From an uncultured bacterium (GTDB lineage: Bacteria; Cyanobacteriota; Vampirovibrionia; Gastranaerophilales; Gastranaerophilaceae), in the NCBI GenBank assembly GCA_900547585.1, contig URHD01000083.1, positions 1 through 7,806 on the forward strand: a stretch of 7,806 nucleotides of DNA, written 5' to 3'. Made by a program: the position numbers and the translations under genes. The stretch's first letter is position 1, and each line of letters starts with the position of its first letter. Below are positions 1 through 6,260 of the stretch, piece by piece. The notes below the pieces were generated by a model. It searched no databases, was not told where the DNA came from, and saw only the letters and a list, made by a program, of their open reading frames with translations.

Positions 1-39
1 TTTTTTAAAAGGCTCCACGTTTGTGGGGTCTTTTTTCTG
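1..39 (+). terminator. Intrinsic terminator, copy 1 of a 39-bp direct repeat
   Basis: The arm GGCTCCAC (11-18), loop GTTT (19-22) and arm GTGGGGTC (23-30) form an 8-bp hairpin with two G-U wobbles, followed at once by six T (31-36). On the minus strand the two wobbles become C-A mismatches, so the structure favours plus-strand transcription, presumably of a gene lying left of the window. The whole 39-bp block is repeated exactly at 185-223. Confidence 0.7.
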
Positions 40-184
40 CCCTGAGCTGAATTTCACTACGTGGTTCTAATCGCTCCGCTCAAGAACCACGGTTTACCTG
101 CGATTTTTTTCAAAAATCTCCGGCATCCACGGCTGTACGGCTCATTAACTCGCCTACAGCCGTAGACAAGTCTGGCTCAGGGCA
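38..184. repeat. Multi-arm palindromic element between the two terminator copies
   Basis: A perfect 10-bp outer inverted repeat (TGCCCTGAGC at 38-47, GCTCAGGGCA at 175-184) encloses three further hairpins. These are CGTGGTTCT/AGAACCACG (60-68/83-91), GATTTTT/AAAAATC with a 3-nt loop (102-108/112-118) and ACGGCTGTA/TACAGCCGT (129-137/155-163). Together they would fold as a three-armed structure closed by an outer stem. There is no convincing ORF or promoter inside. It could be a dispersed non-autonomous palindromic repeat or a structured RNA; the sequence alone does not decide. The outer stem runs directly into the T-run that opens terminator copy 2. Confidence 0.6.
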
Positions 185-223
185 TTTTTTAAAAGGCTCC
201 ACGTTTGTGGGGTCTTTTTTCTG
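185..223 (+). terminator. Intrinsic terminator, copy 2 of the 39-bp direct repeat
   Basis: The block is identical to 1-39: arm 195-202, loop 203-206, arm 207-214, then six T (215-220). It lies 37 bases beyond the stop of the minus-strand gene ending at 260. Read on the minus strand, the imperfect hairpin is followed by only four T, so it may also act weakly as that gene's terminator. Its main orientation appears to be plus. Confidence 0.65.
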
Positions 224-259
224 ACAAAAAATCAAATTTCCTGCACAAAAATGAGAATA

Positions 260-1222
260 TTACGCCTGCTTCTCAAGCTGTTTTTTCTTTTCAAGCCGTG
301 CACTCATGCTGTTAGCAATCGGAGTCGCAACAACAGGAGAAATAAATCTGTAAATCAAGCCAAATACCATAATCGATTTTGCCACTTTTAGTCCTGTCAT
401 CAGCTGTGCAAGCTTCTTTTCGCCGTTGGTTACGAGTTTAAGAGAATTATTAAACGCCTGTTTTGAGAAAATCTTCTGCATGAATTTGCTTTTATCCATG
501 TTTTTTATGAAGATTTCATTAGCTTTGAACTGTTTTTCTGCGTCTTTTTTGGGGATTTTGTTGATTTCTTCCAGAACATTCTTTATAACGCTATCATCAG
601 GCGACTTTTTAAGCTCTGCCTGAAGCTGTTTCCGGACGCCGGTGTTGAATTCAAACGATTCAACGATATCTTTTTGCCAGCTGTATTTCTTATTTTCCTC
701 AACATTACTGATTTTTGCAAAAAGTTTTTCTATATCGGATTTTTGAAGATTATCTTTTTTCGCATGCATATCAATCATTATTTTTTGGACTGATTTGTCC
801 TCAATATTTGCAATGTTGAAAGTTTCTGTGAATTTTGAGAGTTTTTTGGTCAAATAGTTGTCCAGCGTGTAGCCGCCGACCGTAGAAGCCGCAGCAACAA
901 TCCCCTGATTCATAATAAGAGGCATTTTCTGGTCTTTTTCAATGGTTTTTGAGCGCGCCGTGTCTGCCATATAAAAACCGGAAAGCACCATGCCCACGGT
1001 CGCAACTATATGCTGTTGGTAATTTTTATCTTTGAGAAAATCTATCAGTTTTTGCACAGGTCTTGTTGACGCAAGCCAGCCTTCACCATGCGCTATCCCG
1101 TCAGTCACACGACCGTATGCTCTTGAAATAACATTCGGGTTCGGGGCACCTTTAAAAGACTGTTTTTCCTTTTTGAAAAGATTCGGAGCGTTGTATGAAG
1201 TTGTGTTCATTGTTATCATCAT
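260..1222 (-). CDS. F-x-G motif membrane protein of unknown function (320 aa)
   Basis: I do not recognise a named family. An N-terminal SFKG motif (residues 22-25) precedes a soluble stretch. A first hydrophobic helix lies near residues 70-86, then a charged linker, then a Gly/Ala-rich helix near 105-120. A long lysine-rich middle follows. A C-terminal hydrophobic segment around residues 283-303 contains an ISPVVATPIAN stretch, and the tail is basic. This suggests a membrane-associated protein with a large soluble loop. The ATG at 1222 is chosen because AGGAG (1233-1237) lies 10 nt upstream; in-frame ATGs at 1219 and 1210 are farther from it. The start shares one base with the upstream gene's stop (TAATG), so the two are probably co-translated. 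The upstream product appears to be a distant paralogue. The presence of the gene is well supported; the function is unknown. Confidence 0.8.
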   Translation of the reverse strand: MMITMNTTSYNAPNLFKKEKQSFKGAPNPNVISRAYGRVTDGIAHGEGWLASTRPVQKLIDFLKDKNYQQHIVATVGMVLSGFYMADTARSKTIEKDQKMPLIMNQGIVAAASTVGGYTLDNYLTKKLSKFTETFNIANIEDKSVQKIMIDMHAKKDNLQKSDIEKLFAKISNVEENKKYSWQKDIVESFEFNTGVRKQLQAELKKSPDDSVIKNVLEEINKIPKKDAEKQFKANEIFIKNMDKSKFMQKIFSKQAFNNSLKLVTNGEKKLAQLMTGLKVAKSIMVFGLIYRFISPVVATPIANSMSARLEKKKQLEKQA

Positions 1223-2166
1223 TATTTCATCACTCCTGTAAAATTCTGGAAAGTTTTTTTAGGGTTGCTGGTAAAATTAAGGTAATAATAGCTGTACATC
1301 GGGTCTTTTAGTATTGAATCCTGTTTTTTGGCGGGTTTTGTGCCCAGAATCGGGTTCAAAAGGTATTTATCAATGTAAGGAATCATACCAATAGTCACAG
1401 CGGAGCGCACCGCAGCCGTGAAAAGCTGAGGGCCGTAGGTACAAAGCATTGTAAAGGTCGCAAATCTCTTTGAAGCTTCCATTGAAACCTTTTTGTTTCC
1501 GACTTTCTGGAAGAATTCCTGTGCTCGTTTAGCGTATTTTTCAGGATTTTCCTTAATTTTCTTCAAACCTTTTGCAACTGGCGTAAATAAAGCAACAGCA
1601 AAGCCATAGCCGATAATTCCGGAGGCTATGGAGTGAGAAGCCGCTTTTTTATTTTTTTCTCTGTTTTTGTCGTTGTTTTGAGCAAGTATCGCCGCAGGAC
1701 GGAGCGCGCAGGTTATAACCAGAGCGTTCAAAGCTTCAAAAACAGCCTGATTTGTTGCAGCCTTATCAACAAACCATTTTACAGCTCTATTTTGTGAAAA
1801 TTTCCATGCTCTTGTTTCGGTAAGAGCCTTTGCCGCACCCGTTGCAGAATTAGAAAGACCGCGGAAATTAACTTTCGCGGTCTTCTGGTTGCTATTATTC
1901 AACTTTTTGTTAGATTTAGGGTACATGTATGCAGTTGTACCAGTGCTCTGAGATTTAGAATACAAATCATCATTAATATTATACTGATTCTGAGGCATAT
2001 ACGATAAGCCGTCTTTGCTTTTCTGCGCCTCCCTGATTGAATTTGCCTCAATACGGATGCCCTGTTTAACTACCTTCGGCCCCTTTGTTGAGTCTATATT
2101 CATCCGGTTATCTGCCTTACGCAGCCTACCCGTGAATGAGTGATTTTGTATTTTATTTATTGTCAT
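1222..2166 (-). CDS. F-x-G motif membrane protein of unknown function (314 aa)
   Basis: This is the first gene of a two-gene unit and has no family I can name. SFTG sits at residues 10-13, followed by about 85 polar, low-complexity residues rich in Asn, Ser, Lys and Gln. NFRG follows at 100-103, and NFTG at 308-311 is almost the last thing in the protein. Hydrophobic segments lie near residues 141-162, 180-198 and 235-262. A very basic loop (DKNREKNKK, 166-174) separates the first two. No conventional signal peptide is visible. The ATG at 2166 has only a weak purine-rich stretch upstream (AAAAGAAAAG). The downstream gene begins on the last base of this gene's TAA. The shared layout of helix, basic loop, glycine-rich helix and Lys-Lys-rich end suggests common ancestry with that gene. 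It probably sits in or on a membrane; the biochemical role is unknown. Confidence 0.8.
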   Translation of the reverse strand: MTINKIQNHSFTGRLRKADNRMNIDSTKGPKVVKQGIRIEANSIREAQKSKDGLSYMPQNQYNINDDLYSKSQSTGTTAYMYPKSNKKLNNSNQKTAKVNFRGLSNSATGAAKALTETRAWKFSQNRAVKWFVDKAATNQAVFEALNALVITCALRPAAILAQNNDKNREKNKKAASHSIASGIIGYGFAVALFTPVAKGLKKIKENPEKYAKRAQEFFQKVGNKKVSMEASKRFATFTMLCTYGPQLFTAAVRSAVTIGMIPYIDKYLLNPILGTKPAKKQDSILKDPMYSYYYLNFTSNPKKTFQNFTGVMK

Positions 2167-2221
2167 TGTCTTTTCTTTTAAGCTTGGGTGATTTATTCAC
2201 ACTTGGTTAAAGTCGAAAGAT

Positions 2222-2249
2222 ATTTTATATTGCTAGTTTAACATGTAAA
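2222..2249 (-). promoter_or_regulatory. Sigma-70-like promoter of the F-x-G gene pair
   Basis: On the minus strand, TTTACA (2249-2244) and TAAAAT (2227-2222) are separated by 16 nt. This gives a reasonable -35/-10 pair about 55 nt upstream of the ATG at 2166. The surrounding 155-bp spacer is very AT-rich, so a chance match is possible. Confidence 0.5.
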
Positions 2250-2257
2250 GTTTACAT
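2243..2257. promoter_or_regulatory. 15-bp palindrome, possible operator over the -35 box
   Basis: ATGTAAA-G-TTTACAT is a perfect 7+1+7 palindrome whose left half contains the proposed -35 hexamer. The position and symmetry fit a binding site for a dimeric repressor or activator. No regulator gene is adjacent. Confidence 0.4.
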
Positions 2258-2296
2258 TACAATACAATTAAAAAGTGGATTTTTTACAAAAATGGC

Positions 2297-2314
2297 GTTT
2301 TTATCAGTAAAAAC
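2297..2314 (-). terminator. Weak hairpin after the dehydrogenase operon
   Basis: On the minus strand GTTTTTA, loop CTGA and TAAAAAC form a perfect 7-bp AT-rich hairpin 7 bases past the stop codon ending at 2322. The T-run (TTTTT) is separated from the stem by GCCA. It may act as a terminator but is far from ideal. Confidence 0.3.
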
Positions 2315-2321
2315 AAGAAAA

Positions 2322-3359
2322 TTAAGGAGTTAACAAAACTTTAATTGCCCTGCCGGATTCATGAAGCTCAATTGCCTCTTTTGCTTTTTCCAGGGGCATT
2401 TTAGCTGTAATAAGTTTTGTAACATCAACATCACCGTTAGCAATATACTCAAGTGCCTGCCTGAAATACTTCGGTGTATGGTGAAATACGCTCATAACCC
2501 TTATTTCGTCATAATGCAGCCTGCGCGTGTCAATATTTACAGTAGTTCCGCTTTTGCAGCCGCCAAAAAGGTGCACTGTTCCGCCTCTTCTGACCAGTTT
2601 AAACATTTCTTCCCAGATTTCAGGCAAACCAACGCATTCAACTGCAACATCAAGCCCTTTTCCCTCATCAGTAAAGGAACGGAAGATTTTTTCAGGATGC
2701 TGGTATTTTTTCAGGTCAATAACCTCATCGGCATGCCCGAATTCTCTTGCAAGTTCAAGTTTTAGGGGATTTCTGCCTGCGGCAATAACCCTGGCGCCTT
2801 TTAATTTCGCCAGCCTTACAAACATCAGCCCGATTGGCCCGATTCCAAAAACACCCACGGTTTGGCCGGGCTTTATTCCGGTTCTCTCAACACCATGAAC
2901 TACGTTTGCAAGGGGCTCCGTAAAAGCAGCTTTTTCAAAACTCAGCCCTGTCGGGATTTTTAAAAGATTTTTTTCGACGATTCTTTGCGGAATCGTGATG
3001 TATTCGGCATAAGCGCCGTTCAAAAGGTCGAGATTTTCACAAAGATTGTACTCCTGACGCTGGCAGAAAAAGCATTTTCCGCATGGAGCAGAATTTGCCG
3101 CAACAACGCGGTCGCCCGGCTCAAAACCAATGACATTTTTACCGACTTTTTCAACAATTCCGGCAAGCTCATGCCCGAAACCGGACGGCACCTTCTTAAT
3201 AAGCACGGGATGGCCGCGTCTGTAGGTTTTTATATCGGTTCCGCAGGTTAATGCGGCTTTGATTTTTACCAGCACCTCGTTATCATCGGGTTCTTTTACC
3301 TCAACTTCCTCGTAGCGGATGTCCTGAGGCGCATAGTATCTTATTGCTTTCATTTTCAT
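2322..3359 (-). CDS. Zinc-dependent MDR alcohol/polyol dehydrogenase (345 aa)
   Basis: This is a medium-chain dehydrogenase/reductase of normal length and probably cytosolic. The catalytic zinc ligands are visible as Cys39, the GHE motif (His63, Glu64) and Glu148. The structural zinc site is complete (Cys93, Cys96, Cys99, Cys107). The Rossmann motif GIGPIG is at 172-177. The residues after the second Rossmann strand are Gly195-Arg196 instead of an acidic residue, which in this superfamily hints at NADP(H) use. Such proteins interconvert secondary alcohols or polyols (sorbitol, threonine, butanediol types) with ketones; the substrate cannot be read from sequence. Its ATG overlaps the upstream dehydrogenase's stop as ATGA (3356-3359), implying translational coupling. 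A second in-frame ATG is two codons in. A sorbitol/L-iditol or threonine dehydrogenase-like label is equally defensible. Confidence 0.9.
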   Translation of the reverse strand: MKMKAIRYYAPQDIRYEEVEVKEPDDNEVLVKIKAALTCGTDIKTYRRGHPVLIKKVPSGFGHELAGIVEKVGKNVIGFEPGDRVVAANSAPCGKCFFCQRQEYNLCENLDLLNGAYAEYITIPQRIVEKNLLKIPTGLSFEKAAFTEPLANVVHGVERTGIKPGQTVGVFGIGPIGLMFVRLAKLKGARVIAAGRNPLKLELAREFGHADEVIDLKKYQHPEKIFRSFTDEGKGLDVAVECVGLPEIWEEMFKLVRRGGTVHLFGGCKSGTTVNIDTRRLHYDEIRVMSVFHHTPKYFRQALEYIANGDVDVTKLITAKMPLEKAKEAIELHESGRAIKVLLTP

Positions 3360-4363
3360 ATTTTTATATAAGCCTTTAATGTTTTGTTTGTGATTACGTC
3401 CTCAATTGCGCCAGCAATATCGTCCAGCGGGTATTGGGTGGAAAGATATTTTACGCAGACTTTTTTCTTTTTCAAAAGTTCGTAAGCTTCTTTTAAATCC
3501 CGCGGTGAGGGCGAATAGCTGCCCATGATTTTTAGTTCTCTATAGTAAATATCGTTGTTTTTGTATCCGTCTTCGGTCGGAATCGACGAAAATACCAGGA
3601 TTGTACCGCCGTCACGAACGGCTTTCAGGGCAAATTCCAGGGTTTTGTCCGAACCTGATGTCATAAACACAATATCCGCGCCGTAATCTTCTGTCATTTC
3701 TTTAATTTTTGCTGCTGTGGCTTCGTTGCTTTCAAATTTCAGCGAGCAATCAAAATTAAGGTTTTCTGCAATCGAAACTCTTTCATCAATCAAATCACAG
3801 CCGATTACATCGCCTTTAAATGCCTTTACAGCCTGCCCCATAAGGATTCCAATCGAACCAAGTCCGATAACAAGAGAAGTTGTTCCCTCTTTCACTCCTG
3901 CTCTTTTAACAGCCCTAACGCAGCAGCCGAGCGGTTCCATAAAGGAAATTTCCACGTCATCAAGATTTTTAGGAACTTTGAAAACCGTATTTTTAAGGTG
4001 TTTGTCCGAAACAAAGATATATTCCGCAAATCCGCCTGGGTGAATGTTGGTTTCTTTGAATTGATGGCACATTGAGTAGTTTTCGTTTTTGCAAAAATGA
4101 CATTTCATGCAGGGAATATGGTGCCCGAGCACAACTTTATCGCCCTTTTTGAATTTTGAAAAGAGCCCGTTTTTAATCTGCACAATTTCCCCGACAACTT
4201 CATGCCCGAGGACTTTAGGTTCGGGATGATTTTTAAATTTAACAATATCAGAGCCGCAAAGCCCGCATCCGAGCACTTTAATGATTGCGCCTTTGCCCTC
4301 CATAACGGGAATTTCTATTTCTTTGATGGTTATTTGCTGATTTTCCGCTACTGCTGCTTTCAA
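3356..4363 (-). CDS. Zinc-dependent MDR alcohol/polyol dehydrogenase (335 aa), TTG start
   Basis: This is a second complete MDR enzyme and the first gene of the operon. Catalytic zinc residues are Cys36, His54-Glu55 (GHE) and Glu143. The structural zinc cysteines are 85, 88, 91 and 99. The nucleotide motif GLGSIG is at 167-172. Asp190, at the end of the second Rossmann strand (GCDL), points to NAD(H), unlike the downstream partner. The start is TTG: GAAAGG lies 8 nt upstream, the product then begins with the usual MKAAV, and no alternative ATG occurs before residue 21. The stop TGA overlaps the next gene's ATG by four bases. The two proteins are clearly diverged, so this is an old paralogous pair and not a recent duplication. 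A joint role in polyol or sugar redox chemistry is inferred. The divergent neighbour is an Fe-S electron carrier. Confidence 0.9.
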   Translation of the reverse strand: MKAAVAENQQITIKEIEIPVMEGKGAIIKVLGCGLCGSDIVKFKNHPEPKVLGHEVVGEIVQIKNGLFSKFKKGDKVVLGHHIPCMKCHFCKNENYSMCHQFKETNIHPGGFAEYIFVSDKHLKNTVFKVPKNLDDVEISFMEPLGCCVRAVKRAGVKEGTTSLVIGLGSIGILMGQAVKAFKGDVIGCDLIDERVSIAENLNFDCSLKFESNEATAAKIKEMTEDYGADIVFMTSGSDKTLEFALKAVRDGGTILVFSSIPTEDGYKNNDIYYRELKIMGSYSPSPRDLKEAYELLKKKKVCVKYLSTQYPLDDIAGAIEDVITNKTLKAYIKI

Positions 4364-4407
4364 AATCTTTGCCTTTCTTTAAATTTGTCGTCCGCACAGA
4401 CATTGAA

Positions 4408-4428
4408 ATTCTGAAACAAGTTCAGAAT
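4408..4428. repeat. Short inverted repeat in the divergent spacer
   Basis: ATTCTGAA, a 5-nt spacer and TTCAGAAT form a perfect 8-bp inverted repeat. On the minus strand it reads GTCATTCTGAACTTGTTTCA and onward, which resembles a dispersed intergenic repeat I remember from unrelated bacterial genomes. It lies between the divergent dehydrogenase and Fe-S genes. It could instead be a regulator site; no T-run follows, so it is not a terminator. Confidence 0.45.
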
Positions 4429-4454
4429 GACCGATTATTTTTCCTGTTTTCAAC

Positions 4455-4483
4455 TTGAATTTATTCTATCACTAAATTTATAT
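4455..4483 (+). promoter_or_regulatory. Promoter of the GlcF/LutA-like gene
   Basis: TTGAAT (4455-4460) and TTATAT (4478-4483) are separated by exactly 17 nt. Transcription would begin near 4490, before the ATG at 4503 but after the GTG at 4485. This helps to choose between candidate starts. Confidence 0.45.
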
Positions 4484-4502
4484 TGTGAATATAATGTTAG
4501 GT

Positions 4503-5690
4503 ATGAAAAAACTGTCGGACTATGAAGAAGAGATTTACAAATGCTCCAGATGCGGGCTATGTCAGTCTGTTTGCCCTGTTTACAGGGCGGCGCTGAATGA
4601 ATGCTGCGTTTCAAAAGCAAAATTCACCATGCTAAACGGCGTGATAAAGGGCGATTTGAAGCTAAATAAGCGGATAAAAGATTACATGGATTTGTGCACG
4701 GGCTGCAACGCATGCAAGGACTTTTGCCCGAGCAATATTGATGCAAGAGAAATTTTCACAGCGGTAAAAGCACGGTATTACGCAGAAAACGGGGAAAGTT
4801 TTGTTGAAAAAATTCTTGATTCGTATTTTTTGTTCAAAACAATGCTGATTTTCGCAAAAATTGCGTTCAGCATTTACAGATTCTTCAGCCTTTCAAAGAT
4901 TGCATCGTTTTTTGTCGTAATCTTGCCCAAAAGGCTTGTTTTGCTTGATTCTTTGATAAGCGCAAAAAAGATAAAAACACAAAATGCCCCGCTAAAAAGC
5001 CAAAAGGCAGTTTATTTTGCCGGATGTTTTAACAATTACCTGAATCCGTCGACAAAAAATGCCTTGAAAAACATATTTGCCAAAACCGGCGTTGAAATTA
5101 TTGAAAAGAGCTTTGAATGCTGCGGGATAAGCTATTTAAGCGCCGGAAAATTCAAACAATATGAAAAACTGGCAAAAAAGAACCTTGCAAAATTACCGGA
5201 AGACTACGATTTTGTGCTGACCGACTGCGCGTCCTGCAATTTTGCGCTTAAGGAGTATTCAAAATATTTCCCCTGCGAAAAGTCTGAAAAACTCGCACAG
5301 AAAACCGTAAATGTCCTTGAATTTTTAAAGGACAGAAAAATAGTTGCAAAAAAACATTTAAAATTAACCGCGCACAAACCTTGCCATGAGGATTTTGATT
5401 TTATTTCAATCATAAAAAGCATAGAAAACATTGAATACCAGGAAGCAGAAGATTTTAACAAATGCTGCGGATTTTCGGGAAAATTTGCTTTAAAAAACCT
5501 TGAAATTTCAAGAAAAATAGCAAAATCCAAAGCAGAAAAATTTATAAACACAAATGCAGACATAATAATAACAACCTGCCCCGCATGCGAGCTCGGAGTA
5601 AGGCAGGGGCTGATTGAAATCGATAAAAAATCACATATTCCGGTGATGAATCCTGTCGAATTCATTTCAGAATACTGTGATATTTACTAG
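4503..5690 (+). CDS. GlcF/LutA-like (Fe-S)-binding protein with two CCG domains (395 aa)
   Basis: The N-terminus carries two ferredoxin-type motifs, CxxCxxCxxxCP at Cys14-Cys24 and at Cys65-Cys75, each predicted to hold a 4Fe-4S cluster. A hydrophobic stretch around residues 105-150 may touch the membrane. Two cysteine-rich CCG domains follow, with FAGC/ECCG/DCASC and then PCH/KCCGFSG/TCPAC, as in glycolate oxidase GlcF, lactate-utilisation LutA, GlpC and HdrD-type subunits. The length is normal for GlcF. Such proteins carry electrons from a flavin 2-hydroxyacid or glycerol-3-phosphate dehydrogenase to quinone or another carrier; no flavin partner is present here. ATG 4503 is preferred on promoter position and because the Fe-S motif then begins at a typical distance. 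GTG 4485 and ATG 4494 are in frame, and none of the three has a clear ribosome site. Two extra cysteines (34, 35) stand where GlcF usually has a Pro-Arg-Gly-Arg stretch. Confidence 0.85.
   Translation: MKKLSDYEEEIYKCSRCGLCQSVCPVYRAALNECCVSKAKFTMLNGVIKGDLKLNKRIKDYMDLCTGCNACKDFCPSNIDAREIFTAVKARYYAENGESFVEKILDSYFLFKTMLIFAKIAFSIYRFFSLSKIASFFVVILPKRLVLLDSLISAKKIKTQNAPLKSQKAVYFAGCFNNYLNPSTKNALKNIFAKTGVEIIEKSFECCGISYLSAGKFKQYEKLAKKNLAKLPEDYDFVLTDCASCNFALKEYSKYFPCEKSEKLAQKTVNVLEFLKDRKIVAKKHLKLTAHKPCHEDFDFISIIKSIENIEYQEAEDFNKCCGFSGKFALKNLEISRKIAKSKAEKFINTNADIIITTCPACELGVRQGLIEIDKKSHIPVMNPVEFISEYCDIY
5625..5681 (-). terminator. Terminator of the TPR gene, embedded in the opposing CDS
   Basis: Read on the minus strand, the arms 5681-5670 and 5640-5630 pair over 11 bp with one bulged base. 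A nested 6-bp stem follows (5665-5660 with 5651-5646). The stem then runs into six T, the last of the stem plus five more (5630-5625). The structure begins 5 nt beyond the TPR gene's stop codon and lies wholly within the last codons of the plus-strand Fe-S gene. The stem is AT-rich, so strength is uncertain. On the plus strand no T-run follows. Confidence 0.5.
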
Positions 5691-6172
5691 AGGTATTTCT
5701 GGAGCAGCAATTTTTTCAATGCGCGTGCGTGAATAGCTTCCGGCTCGATTTTCAGGAGCTTTTCAAGGTAGTCGAGCGCGGTTTCGTAATTTCCGAGTTT
5801 TTTGTGCGCCGCAGCTATTGCATAAAGAGCATCAATAAATTTTTCGTCCTGCTCGATGGCTTTTTCCAAATCCTCAACCGCTTTTTTCACGTCAGGGTCG
5901 GGGATATCTTTTCTTGTCAGCAAAATTCTCGCTCTGTTGTAATAGGCGTCCGTCATTTTTTCGTTTAATTGGAGTGCTTTTGTATAATCAAGCATTGCTT
6001 CGTCAAAATTTTCAAGCGCCTGATGCGCAACAGCCCTGTAAAAATATGGGATTTCCCAGTCGTTTTTGAGTTCTATGGATTTGTTGATTTTTTCAATCCC
6101 CGCCTCAAAATTCCCGTCTCTAATATCGTGGATTCCGTTGTCCAGATAGTATTTATAATCGTTTTCTTCCAT
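5687..6172 (-). CDS. Tetratricopeptide repeat (TPR) protein (161 aa)
   Basis: The protein is essentially nothing but TPR helices. About four repeats cover residues 6-39, 40-73, 74-112 and 113-146, with the A-x-x-x-x-Y/L-x-K-A-[LI] pattern (for example DEAMLDYTKALQL, ETALDYLEKLLKI). The third carries a short insertion, DIPDPD. There is no signal peptide, membrane segment or catalytic domain, so it is probably a small cytosolic scaffold or adaptor; the partner is not evident. The ATG at 6172 has AGGA about 7 nt upstream, a good ribosome site. Its TAG stop shares the CTAG palindrome (5687-5690) with the convergent Fe-S gene. It appears to be a single-gene transcript. Confidence 0.85.
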   Translation of the reverse strand: MEENDYKYYLDNGIHDIRDGNFEAGIEKINKSIELKNDWEIPYFYRAVAHQALENFDEAMLDYTKALQLNEKMTDAYYNRARILLTRKDIPDPDVKKAVEDLEKAIEQDEKFIDALYAIAAAHKKLGNYETALDYLEKLLKIEPEAIHARALKKLLLQKYL

Positions 6173-6244
6173 TTTTTTGTCCTTTTTTCAGATTTTGACA
6201 CAAAAACGGAGAATTTGTCATCTTTTAGTCAGATAATTTGTGAG

Positions 6245-6250
6245 ATTATA
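6245..6250 (-). promoter_or_regulatory. Possible -10 box (TATAAT) for the TPR gene
   Basis: A consensus TATAAT occurs on the minus strand 72 nt upstream of the TPR start. No good -35 lies 16-18 nt farther; that spot falls inside the left arm of the 6261-6347 palindrome and reads AACCCA. Confidence 0.3.
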
Positions 6251-6260
6251 AGTTTTAGGC

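Noticed and set aside
38..184. Cloverleaf-like fold as a tRNA gene
   Set aside because: It is nearly twice tRNA length and has no T-loop or acceptor/anticodon pattern.
1..223. Two-copy repeat as a CRISPR array
   Set aside because: There are only two copies, the 145-bp interval is itself palindromic and not spacer-sized, and no cas genes are present. The repeat is a terminator.
2361..2898. Plus-strand open frames opposite the first dehydrogenase
   Set aside because: They have no recognisable domain and no ribosome site. The minus strand encodes a full MDR enzyme with intact zinc sites.
2322..4363. Dehydrogenase pair as a recent tandem duplication
   Set aside because: The two proteins differ throughout apart from family motifs, so they are old paralogues.
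4485..4502. GTG start at 4485 for the Fe-S protein
   Set aside because: It lies upstream of the predicted transcription start and has no ribosome site; ATG 4503 gives a normal N-terminus. ATG 4494 cannot be excluded.
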